Shown here: in pieces, positions 57,745 through 64,000 of the stretch
Layout: each line of letters opens with the position of its first letter
Position numbering within the stretch: position 1 is the first letter of the stretch
Source of the DNA: Gp6-AA40 sp035711805
Lineage (GTDB): Bacteria; Acidobacteriota; Vicinamibacteria; Vicinamibacterales; UBA2999
Assembly (NCBI GenBank): GCA_035711805.1
Contig: DASTBV010000147.1
Location: 62,001-126,000 of the forward strand
Direction of reading: 5' to 3'
Length of the DNA stretch: 64,000 nt
Notes under the pieces: model-generated
What the model was told of the DNA's origin: nothing
Database searches by the model: none
Seen by the model: the letters and a program-made list of their open reading frames with translations, nothing else
Translations under genes and position numbers: made by a program

Positions 57745-58772
57745 TTGATCGCCGCGGCCGGCGCAGCCGGGCCGCGCCGCCGCAGCCAGGTCCAGCCGAG
57801 CTCGCGCCGCCCGAATAATCCCTGCGGCCGGAAGATCATCATCAGAATGAGCAGCAGGGCGTAGGTCACCATCCGGAGCCCGGGAAACTGCTGGTCGAGC
57901 CTGCGAAGGGCCTCCGGCAGGATGGTGAGTGTCGTGGCGCCGAAAACCGCCCCGGTGATCGAGCCGATGCCGCCGATGACGATCATCACGATGATTTCGA
58001 TCGAGCGGACGAAATTCAGGTTCTGTGGATTCAGCGGATTCGCGAACAGTTGTCCCGAAAGGCCGCCCGCGACCCCGGCCAGCGCCGCGCTGATGACGAA
58101 CGCCAGCACCTTGTAACGCGTCGTGCTGATGCCCATGGCCTCGGCAGCAATTTCGTCGCCGCGGATCGTGGCGAGCACGCGACCGAACGTCGACGTCGCG
58201 ATATTGCGGACGATCACGATCGTCAGGATCGCCACCGCAAAGATCCAGAAGAAGTTCGTGATCGGGATGGCGGCGGTAAACCCGGTTGCGCCGCCGACAG
58301 CGGGAATATTCAGAATGATCACCCGGATGATCTCGGAAAACCCGAGCGTGACGATGGCGAGGTAGTCGCCACGCAGCCGCAGCGACGGGATGCCGACCGC
58401 CAGACCGGCCACGGCTGCTGCCGCGGCACCGGTCAGCAGACTGATCAGCATCACGACGGCCGCCCCGACGGCATCGTCCAGCGAGGAGCCGAACAGGCCC
58501 GCGATCGCACGGCCGTAATACACGGTGACGAACGTCGCGCTGTAGCCGCCAACCGCCATGAAGCCGGCATGCCCGATGGAGAACTGACCGGCGAGCCCGT
58601 TGATCAGGTTGAGGCTGACGGCAAGGGTGATGTTGATGCCGATCAGGTTGAGGATGCGCGCGTAATAGGCGTTGATGCGGAAGTCGCCGAATCCGTGCTC
58701 GAAGAGGTAGTTCAGGCCGACCAGGAGGCCGATCGTGACGGTCGTCGCGAGGAGCTTCGTCGGCACCCGCAT
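57741..58772 (-). CDS. livM: Branched-chain amino acid ABC transporter permease LivM
   Basis: A 343 aa permease with about nine membrane helices (LLATTVTIGLLVGLNYLF, NLIGINITLAVSLNLINGLA, QFSIGHAGFMAVGGYSATF with the conserved GHAGF). The EAA-like segment is IRGDEIAAEAMGISTTRYK, and the end is LILMMIFRPQGLFGRRELG. ATG 58772 is chosen as the first start before a membrane helix; the longer frame overlaps livH. It lies 16 bases after livH. Confidence 0.92.
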   Translation of the reverse strand: MRVPTKLLATTVTIGLLVGLNYLFEHGFGDFRINAYYARILNLIGINITLAVSLNLINGLAGQFSIGHAGFMAVGGYSATFVTVYYGRAIAGLFGSSLDDAVGAAVVMLISLLTGAAAAAVAGLAVGIPSLRLRGDYLAIVTLGFSEIIRVIILNIPAVGGATGFTAAIPITNFFWIFAVAILTIVIVRNIATSTFGRVLATIRGDEIAAEAMGISTTRYKVLAFVISAALAGVAGGLSGQLFANPLNPQNLNFVRSIEIIVMIVIGGIGSITGAVFGATTLTILPEALRRLDQQFPGLRMVTYALLLILMMIFRPQGLFGRRELGWTWLRRRGPAAPAAAIK

Positions 58773-58788
58773 GCGAAAGTTCGGCGCC

Positions 58789-59688
58789 CTAGACCTTCTC
58801 GACCGTTGCCGTTCCCATGATGCCGGCCGGCCTGAAGAGCAGGATGAGAATGAGCACCGCGAATGCCGCGGCGTCGCGGAACGTGGAATAGGCGGTGGCG
58901 CCGAGCCACGTCTCCAGGAGACCAATGAGCACGCCGCCGATCATCGCGCCTGGAATGTTGCCGATGCCGCCGAGCACCGCTGCGACGAACGCCTTGAGGC
59001 CGGTCATCAGCCCCATCAGCGGATCGATTCGTGGAATGGCGAGGGCCACCATGACGCCCCCCACCGCGGCCAGCGCCGAGCCGAGCGCGAATGTGAAGGC
59101 GATCACGTAGTCGGTGTTGATGCCCATGAGTTTGGCCACCGACAGGTTGAACGAGGTCGCACGCATCGCCTTGCCGATGCGCGTCCGATGGACGATGAAC
59201 TGGAGCCCGAACATCACGACGATGGCGACGACGATGATGAGGAGGTTCTGGTTGGTAATCTGCACGCCGCCGACCGAGTAGACCTCCGCGCGAATCATCT
59301 GCGGAAAGAACCGGGGATTGGCGCCGAACACCACCTGGCCGCCGTACTCCAGCAACAGCGAAACGCCGATGGCGGTGATGAGGGCCGTCAGCCGCGAATG
59401 ATGCCGCACGGGCCGGTAGGCCAGACGCTCGATCAGCACGCCGATGAGGCTGCAGATGGCCATCGCCCCGAGCGTGACGACGATGGCACCGGCGATGGAA
59501 GGGGAGGCGTCGAGGTCCAGCGCGTTGGCGAGGAAATAGCCGGCGAACGCGCCGAGCATGTAGACGTCGCCGTGCGCGAAGTTGATGAGGCGCAGGACCC
59601 CGTAGACCATCGTGTAGCCGAGCGCGATGAGCGCGTAGATCGCGCCGAGCGACAACCCGTTGATCAGCTGCTGGAGAACGGTGTCCAC
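58789..59688 (-). CDS. livH: Branched-chain amino acid ABC transporter permease LivH
   Basis: A 299 aa permease with about eight membrane helices. It has QQLINGLSLGAIYALIALGYT, MVYGVLRLINFAHGDVYMLGA (LivH signature) and a cytoplasmic loop with MRATSFNLSVAKLMGINTD. It ends in FAVLILILLFRPAGIMG. The GTG start at 59688 lies one base after the substrate-binding protein stop. Confidence 0.93.
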   Translation of the reverse strand: MDTVLQQLINGLSLGAIYALIALGYTMVYGVLRLINFAHGDVYMLGAFAGYFLANALDLDASPSIAGAIVVTLGAMAICSLIGVLIERLAYRPVRHHSRLTALITAIGVSLLLEYGGQVVFGANPRFFPQMIRAEVYSVGGVQITNQNLLIIVVAIVVMFGLQFIVHRTRIGKAMRATSFNLSVAKLMGINTDYVIAFTFALGSALAAVGGVMVALAIPRIDPLMGLMTGLKAFVAAVLGGIGNIPGAMIGGVLIGLLETWLGATAYSTFRDAAAFAVLILILLFRPAGIMGTATVEKV

Positions 59689-59689
59689 G

Positions 59690-60874
59690 CTAGCCGGGAT
59701 TGATGGTCGTCTTGTAGATGAACGTCACCTTGCCGCCGGCATAGGTCACTTCCTGCACCACCGCAGGCTTGTCGACATTGCGCTTGGCGTTCATTTTCAG
59801 CTGCCCGGTCACGCCGGGCACGTCCGCCGACGCGATCGCATCGCGCAGCTTGGGGCCCTCGGTGGACTGGGCGCGGGTGAGCGAGTCGGCCAGCACCTTG
59901 ATCGCGTCGTAGCCCAGCGCGGCGATGGCGTCGGGCTCGCGGTTGAAGCGTTTCCTGTACGCGGTGACGAAGTTCTGGACGATGGGATCGGGGTTATCGC
60001 CGGAATAGTGGTTCGAGATGTACGTGTTATTGAGCGCTTCGCGGCCGTTCTGCAACGCGTCGCCGACCCAGCCGTCGCCGCCGAGGATGGGCATCTTCAT
60101 GCCGAGCTCGCGCGCCTGTCTGGTGATGATTGCGGCCTCGGAGTAGTAGCCGGTGGCAAACAGGACGTCGGGCTTTTCGCTGCGGATGCGTGTGAGCGCG
60201 GCCTTGAAGTCGGCGTCGCCGCTCGAGTAGCTCACCGGCGGCAGCACCTGGCCGCCAAGCCGGGTAAAGTGCTGCGCCACCGAATCCGTGAGGCCGACCG
60301 AGTAGTCCTGCGCCTGATCGCGGAGAATCGCGACCTTGCGCGCCTTCAGGTCGTTGTAGGCGAACTTCGCCAGCACCTCGCCCTGGAACGGGTCGATGAA
60401 GCAGACGCGGAAGACGTAGTCGCCGACCTCCGTCACCTTCTCGTTGGTCGAGGCGGGCGTGATCATCGGTATCTGATATCGCTGCGCGATCGGTGCGGCA
60501 GCCAGGGTACGGCGGCTCGCCACTTCGCCGATCACCGCCACCACCTTGTCCTGCGTGATCAGTTTCGTCACCGCATTCGACGCTTCTTCCGGCTTGCTCT
60601 GGTCGTCTTCGACGAGGAGCCGAAGCTGGCGGCCGAGGACACCGCCGGCGGCGTTCAGCTCGTCGACCGCGAGCTCGGCGCCTTCACGCGACGATTGCCC
60701 GAACGAAGCGCCGTCGCCCGTCAGTGAACCATAGAAGCCGACGAGAATGGCGCCGGTGGTGTCGGTGGCGCCGCCCGATTTGCGCTCGCACGCGACCATT
60801 GACATCAGGCCGGTGGTGAGAAGCAGCCACGTGGTCGTTGCGCACAAGATCCGGGGCGCTGAACGATGTCTCAT
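59690..60874 (-). CDS. Branched-chain amino acid ABC transporter substrate-binding lipoprotein
   Basis: A 394 aa periplasmic binding protein with a lipobox ending MVACERK. The Peripla_BP_6 features are VGFYGSLTGDGASFGQSSRE, VVAVIGEVASRRTLAAAPIA, QIPMITPASTNEKVTEVGDY, VFRVCFIDPFQGEVLAKFAY and LGGDGWVGDALQNG. It should capture a branched-chain amino acid, amide or similar ligand for LivHMGF. It is the first gene of the operon, with a promoter at 60883-60911. It has no real Shine-Dalgarno. Confidence 0.92.
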   Translation of the reverse strand: MRHRSAPRILCATTTWLLLTTGLMSMVACERKSGGATDTTGAILVGFYGSLTGDGASFGQSSREGAELAVDELNAAGGVLGRQLRLLVEDDQSKPEEASNAVTKLITQDKVVAVIGEVASRRTLAAAPIAQRYQIPMITPASTNEKVTEVGDYVFRVCFIDPFQGEVLAKFAYNDLKARKVAILRDQAQDYSVGLTDSVAQHFTRLGGQVLPPVSYSSGDADFKAALTRIRSEKPDVLFATGYYSEAAIITRQARELGMKMPILGGDGWVGDALQNGREALNNTYISNHYSGDNPDPIVQNFVTAYRKRFNREPDAIAALGYDAIKVLADSLTRAQSTEGPKLRDAIASADVPGVTGQLKMNAKRNVDKPAVVQEVTYAGGKVTFIYKTTINPG

Positions 60875-60882
60875 GTCCTTGG

Positions 60883-60911
60883 AGAATCCGGTAACTGGCC
60901 TGAAAAGTCAA
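60883..60911 (-). promoter_or_regulatory. Predicted promoter of the liv operon
   Basis: On the minus strand TTGACT (60906-60911) and GATTCT (60883-60888) are 17 bases apart. The expected start (~60876) is 2 bases from the ATG at 60874, so the transcript would be nearly leaderless. Confidence 0.5.
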
Positions 60912-60921
60912 CGCCATGGAT

Positions 60922-60976
60922 CGTGGCGCGAACCCTGTCGGGTTCGCGAAGCGAGCCTGACAAGGCTCGCCCCACG
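60922..60976 (+). repeat. Three-way-junction hairpin element
   Basis: The outer stem is CGTGG (60922-60926) with CCACG (60972-60976). It encloses a perfect 9 bp hairpin CGCGAACCC-TGTC-GGGTTCGCG (60927-60948) and a 7 bp hairpin GCGAGCC-TGACAA-GGCTCGC (60951-60970). It lies between the divergent liv operon and folD. The remaining gap (60977-61106) shows nothing else clear. Confidence 0.85.
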
Positions 60977-61106
60977 AGTCCAACGCTGCGGTTTAGAATG
61001 ACGCTTCGGTCGATCGCTCCGGTTCCGGGGCGAACAGCAGGGGAGACGCGATGACGGAGCGGTCAGGCGTGCGCCGGATGCGCGCGCGCCGGGGTACGGA
61101 CGCGGC

Positions 61107-62036
61107 ATGAGCGCACGGGTGCTCGATGGACAGGCGCTCGCCGATCGCATGCAGCGGGACATCAAGCCGGAGGTGGCGGCATTCGCGGAGCGCCACGGAC
61201 GACCGCCAGGGCTGGCGATCGTACTCGTCGGGGATGATCCGGCCTCCCACGTTTACGTCAACCACAAGGTCAAAGCCGGGACCGAGGCAGGATTTCGCGT
61301 CGATCTGGAGCGAATGCCGGCGACCGCGTCGCTCGACGACGTGCTCGGCCTCGTGCGGAAATTGAACGCCAGCGCCGCCCACGATGGCATCCTGGTGCAG
61401 TCGCCGCTGCCGAAGGCCATGGGCGCCGGCGCCGAACAGAAGGTGTTCGACACGATCGCCGTCGAGAAGGACGTCGACGGGTTCAGCGCGGAAAGCGTCG
61501 GACTCCTGGTCCAGAAGCGTCCCAAGCTGGTCGCGTGCACGCCAAGCGGCGTCATGGAGCTGCTCGATCGCGAAAAGATTCCAATCGCCGGCACACACGC
61601 AGTGGTCGTCGGGCGAAGCGACATCGTCGGCAAACCGATGGCCATGCTGCTGCTGCATCGCGACGCGACGGTCACCATCGCCCATTCGCGGACACCCGAT
61701 CTCGCCGGTGTCTGCCGCACGGCGGACATATTGGTTGCCGCGGTCGGTAAAGCCGGGCTGATTCGCCGCGACTTCGTGAAGCCTGGTGCCGCCGTCATCG
61801 ACGTCGGCGTGAATCGAGTGGTCGACCCGGCGCTGGTCGACAGTCTGTATCCGCAATCGCATCCACGCCAGCGGGTCTTCAAGTCGAAAGGGGCGCTGCT
61901 CGTCGGAGATGTTCATCCGGAGGTGGCCGACGTGGCAGGTGCGCTGACTCCCGTCCCCGGCGGCGTGGGTCCGCTCACCATCACCATGTTGATGATGAAC
62001 ACGCTGACCGCGGCAAGAGGCAGGGTTGGGGGTTAG
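61107..62036 (+). CDS. folD: Bifunctional methylenetetrahydrofolate dehydrogenase / methenyltetrahydrofolate cyclohydrolase
   Basis: FolD converts 5,10-methylene-THF to 10-formyl-THF with NADP. A 309 aa protein with LAIVLVGDDPASHVYVNHKVKA (catalytic Tyr and Lys), GILVQSPLPKAMG, EKDVDGFSAESVG, ACTPSGVMELLDRE, AVVVGRSDIVGKPMAMLLL (NADP site), and the C-terminal LTPVPGGVGPLTITMLMMNT. The last residues (RGRVGG) and the TAG stop are encoded by the word-repeat array that follows. Confidence 0.96.
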   Translation: MSARVLDGQALADRMQRDIKPEVAAFAERHGRPPGLAIVLVGDDPASHVYVNHKVKAGTEAGFRVDLERMPATASLDDVLGLVRKLNASAAHDGILVQSPLPKAMGAGAEQKVFDTIAVEKDVDGFSAESVGLLVQKRPKLVACTPSGVMELLDREKIPIAGTHAVVVGRSDIVGKPMAMLLLHRDATVTIAHSRTPDLAGVCRTADILVAAVGKAGLIRRDFVKPGAAVIDVGVNRVVDPALVDSLYPQSHPRQRVFKSKGALLVGDVHPEVADVAGALTPVPGGVGPLTITMLMMNTLTAARGRVGG

Positions 62037-62058
62037 TGGTTGGGGGTTAGCGGTCTGA
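62024..62058 (+). repeat. Word-repeat array (GGGTTAG type) between folD and the peptidase gene
   Basis: Four imperfect heptads (GGGTTGG, GGGTTAG, TGGTTGG, GGGTTAG), single arm. It contains the folD stop TAG (62034-62036) and the likely TTG start (62040) of the next gene, so it forms the entire junction. Confidence 0.85.
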
Positions 62059-63155
62059 GGCTTGTCGTCGCAGTTCTTGCGGTCGCTGGCGCGTTGCAGA
62101 CGCCTGCGCGTCCGAGCGCACAAGCCATATCCGTCGATGCCATAAAGCTGGCCGAGGCAGGGTCCAAAGCGTTGGAGGAACGGCGTTTTGCCGACGCGCT
62201 CGCCTCGTTCACCGCTGCCGCAAAGCTGGCTCCCCGCAACGCGAATATTGCGTTCGGGGTGGGGATCAGCGCCTTCATGCTCGGGCAGAACACCGAGGCC
62301 GAGCGCCAGTTTCAGCGCGCTCTCCAGCTCGATCCATCGGTCACGGACGCATCGATCCTGCTGGGCGAGCTTCAGTACCGCAGCGGCCGTATCGCCGACG
62401 CTGTTGCCACTTACGAGGCGGCGTTGAAGAGGGCTCCGTCGGACGCGCGCCTGAAAGAAAAGATCGCGGAGTGGTCGGCGGAGGCTAGATCGGAGAGCCG
62501 GTTCGCCGAGACGCGCGGCGTCCATTTCCGCGTCCTGTTCGAAGGACCGGTCGATCAGGCACTGGCGCGTCGCGCCGTGGAGATGCTCGAGGCTGCGTAC
62601 CTGCGGATTGGCGATGCGCTGGGTTTCTACCCGTCGCAATCGGTCGAAGTAGTGCTCTATACCTCGCAGCAGTTCCGCGACATCACTCGCGGGCCGGCGT
62701 GGGCGAACGGTGTCTATGACGGCCGCATCCGTGTTCCGGTCAAGGGCGCACTCGAGCAGGGCGGCGACCTCGAACGTGTGCTGGCTCACGAGTACGTCCA
62801 CGCGATCGTCGCGAACCTGGCCGGCCGCGGGGTGCCGGCCTGGGTGAACGAAGGGCTTGCCGTCGTGTTCGAGCCGGGCGGCCTTGCCGCCGCCGACCGG
62901 GTGATGGCGGCAGCGCGCAGCCGGCCGGCGCTGTCGCAGTTGCACGACGGTTTTGGCAATCTTCCTGACGCGCAGGCGCAGCTCGCCTATGCCCAGAGCG
63001 CATTGGCGGCGCGGGCGATGCTCGACATCCGCGGACCGTCCGCCGTGCTGATGCTGCTGCGGGATCTCGGTGCGGGCGCGGCCTTCAGCACCGCCTTCCA
63101 CCAGCGGATCGGCGTCCGTTACGAAGAATTTCAGGACACCGTCGCGCGCCGTTAA
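62040..63155 (+). CDS. Exported TPR protein with gluzincin-type HExxH peptidase domain
   Basis: A 371 aa protein. The signal-like segment is RLVVAVLAVAGALQTPARPS. TPR units cover about residues 35-130 (ALASFTAAAKLAPRNANIAF, AERQFQRALQLDPSVTDASI). A peptidase MA-like domain follows with HEYVHAIVANLAG (zinc His residues and catalytic Glu) and NEGLAVVFE, the third ligand Glu. A periplasmic zinc peptidase is likely. TTG 62040 is the only candidate start in the frame; it lies in a word-repeat array with no real Shine-Dalgarno. Confidence 0.82.
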   Translation: MGVSGLRLVVAVLAVAGALQTPARPSAQAISVDAIKLAEAGSKALEERRFADALASFTAAAKLAPRNANIAFGVGISAFMLGQNTEAERQFQRALQLDPSVTDASILLGELQYRSGRIADAVATYEAALKRAPSDARLKEKIAEWSAEARSESRFAETRGVHFRVLFEGPVDQALARRAVEMLEAAYLRIGDALGFYPSQSVEVVLYTSQQFRDITRGPAWANGVYDGRIRVPVKGALEQGGDLERVLAHEYVHAIVANLAGRGVPAWVNEGLAVVFEPGGLAAADRVMAAARSRPALSQLHDGFGNLPDAQAQLAYAQSALAARAMLDIRGPSAVLMLLRDLGAGAAFSTAFHQRIGVRYEEFQDTVARR

Positions 63156-63943
63156 CGCTGTTTCCGTGCGAACCGATTGTTCTCGCACACGAACTCGATG
63201 AGGTTCGTGTCCGCCGCCAGTCGCTGATTCCAGCGCACCGTGAACGGCCCTTCGTACGCCTTCTTGTCGTCGATCGTGATGTCGACTTCCATTCGCCCGT
63301 ACGAAGGGCGGCGGAAGCGCTCGACGATCTTTCCCGCATCGGTCAGCGGATTACCGGCCATGTCCAGCCAGCCGCCGTCCCGGAAGTGTGTCGTTTCTAC
63401 GACAAGCGCGTCCCCGTCCCAGCGGCCGACTGAGTACCCGTTCCACCACGGCTGCGGATCGTTGGCCGGAAGCGACCGGCCGTCCGTGAAGATCTCGCGC
63501 CGCTCCCCGTTCACCTCGTAGAGGATCAGCAGTTCGCCCGGCGTCTGGACGTACCGTGCAACGCCGGCCGACGTGTGAAGCTGGACGATCCCCATCGGCA
63601 GGCAGAGCCCGCGCGGATTGTCCTGGCTGTTGGTGGCCCGACGCGCGTTGTACAGCTCTTCGCCGTAGGCGGTCCGTCGAAACACGAACAGCGGCGCGAT
63701 ATAGATGCCGGCGGTATACGCGACGTCACGTCCGGGATAGCTGAATCCTGTCGGGCGGCCGCCGCCACTCCATGTTCCCGACAGGTCAGGCTTGCCGTCG
63801 CTGCTGCGCGGCGTTGGCCCGTCGAGGTCGATTTCGCCAGCGGCCGTGAGTGGAGCGTTTGCCGGCGCCCTCGCCGGCCACTGTGCGTGAGGCGAGGTGA
63901 CGGATACGACGAGCGCTGCCACGACGGCGACGGCCCGGTTCAT
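63152..63943 (-). CDS. Secreted acidobacterial protein (paralogue of 11302-12183)
   Basis: A 263 aa exported protein with the signal peptide AVAVVAALVVSVTSPHAQ. Shared with the gene at 11302-12183: DGKPDLSGTWSGGG, LCLPMGIVQ, WWNGYSVGRWDGDALVVETT, ERFRRPSYGRMEVDITIDDK. The family is abundant in Acidobacteriota and of unknown function. It converges on the peptidase gene, overlapping by 4 bases. The 57 bases from 63944 to the window end hold its upstream region with GTAACA direct repeats and nothing else identifiable. Confidence 0.75.
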   Translation of the reverse strand: MNRAVAVVAALVVSVTSPHAQWPARAPANAPLTAAGEIDLDGPTPRSSDGKPDLSGTWSGGGRPTGFSYPGRDVAYTAGIYIAPLFVFRRTAYGEELYNARRATNSQDNPRGLCLPMGIVQLHTSAGVARYVQTPGELLILYEVNGERREIFTDGRSLPANDPQPWWNGYSVGRWDGDALVVETTHFRDGGWLDMAGNPLTDAGKIVERFRRPSYGRMEVDITIDDKKAYEGPFTVRWNQRLAADTNLIEFVCENNRFARKQR

Positions 63944-64000
63944 GGGGGCAAGGGTAGCGGCGGCTTGTTACGGGAGTGTTACCCGCGTTCGCGCTTCGCG

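Noticed and set aside
60993..63188. A 731-codon open frame on the minus strand across folD and the peptidase gene.
   Set aside because: The opposite strand holds two clear genes (FolD, HExxH peptidase). The long frame is an effect of high GC and lacks any family similarity.

Overview
The window is a 64 kb stretch of a GC-rich (by eye about two-thirds G+C) diderm bacterial chromosome. Several family markers point to Acidobacteriota: a VWFA-related acidobacterial protein (53614-55596), a TIGR03435-type secreted protein (24443-25180), two members of a secreted family with a DGxPDxxGxW motif (11302-12183 and 63152-63943), and LolA and PilQ for an outer membrane. The class is probably Vicinamibacteria, an inference from the style of the genes and of the dispersed repeats. 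There is no plasmid, phage, IS element or CRISPR array. Almost all of it is densely packed housekeeping sequence in short co-directional runs with 1-30 base overlaps.

Layout. 1-2893: RDD protein (cut by the window edge), pgpA, cinA, thpR, leading into gpsA and ftsY. 4920-7917: riboflavin genes ribD, ribE, ribBA. 8047-10899: ECF sigma factor, probable membrane regulator, exported coiled-coil protein and exported hydrolase. 10871-12183 (minus): a 2Fe-2S ferredoxin-like protein and a secreted protein. 12305-16778: ffh, rpsP, khpA, rimM, trmD, rplS, rnhB. 16823-20472: TPR protein, small membrane protein, ThiE-like protein, HEAT-like protein. 20475-24368 (minus): GHMP kinase, PolX and a small coupled protein, plus an NmrA-like oxidoreductase. 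25242-32618: nagZ, ldcA, mpl, a fused 5-oxoprolinase subunit B/C gene, murB and murA, a peptidoglycan recycling and precursor operon. 32660-36607 (minus): a PolX paralogue with a dead polymerase site, a DUF2723 membrane protein and lolA. 36834-39657: GlsB/YeaQ protein, unknown gene, tRNA-Ala(CGC), phosphofructokinase, and a lower-GC membrane gene between inverted repeats. 39744-43615 (minus): rplM, rpsI, rpsB, tsf, pyrH, frr. 43908-50379: type IV pilus genes pilMNOPQ and two lipoproteins. 50411-53500: pepP, accB, accC. 53614-60874: VWA protein, thiE, and a five-gene branched-chain amino-acid ABC transporter. 61107-63943: folD, an HExxH peptidase with TPRs, and a secreted protein.

The most unusual content is a large set of short non-coding elements between, and sometimes inside, these genes. 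One class consists of 7-9 base words repeated in tandem and then usually repeated in inverted orientation, giving long imperfect hairpins. The word differs at each locus while the architecture stays the same. They often supply the stop codon of the gene before them, and sometimes the start region of the gene after. A second class is GC-rich palindromes and three-way-junction elements, one an almost exact 28 bp repeat found three times at 6562-6657 and again inverted at 36775-36802. Some of these lie in frame inside genes (ECF sigma linker, S16 tail, PilQ inter-domain linker). Other items worth checking are an apparent AUC start for gpsA, a Cys-to-Asp MurA, and several promoters whose -10 box lies only about 7-10 bases before the start codon.
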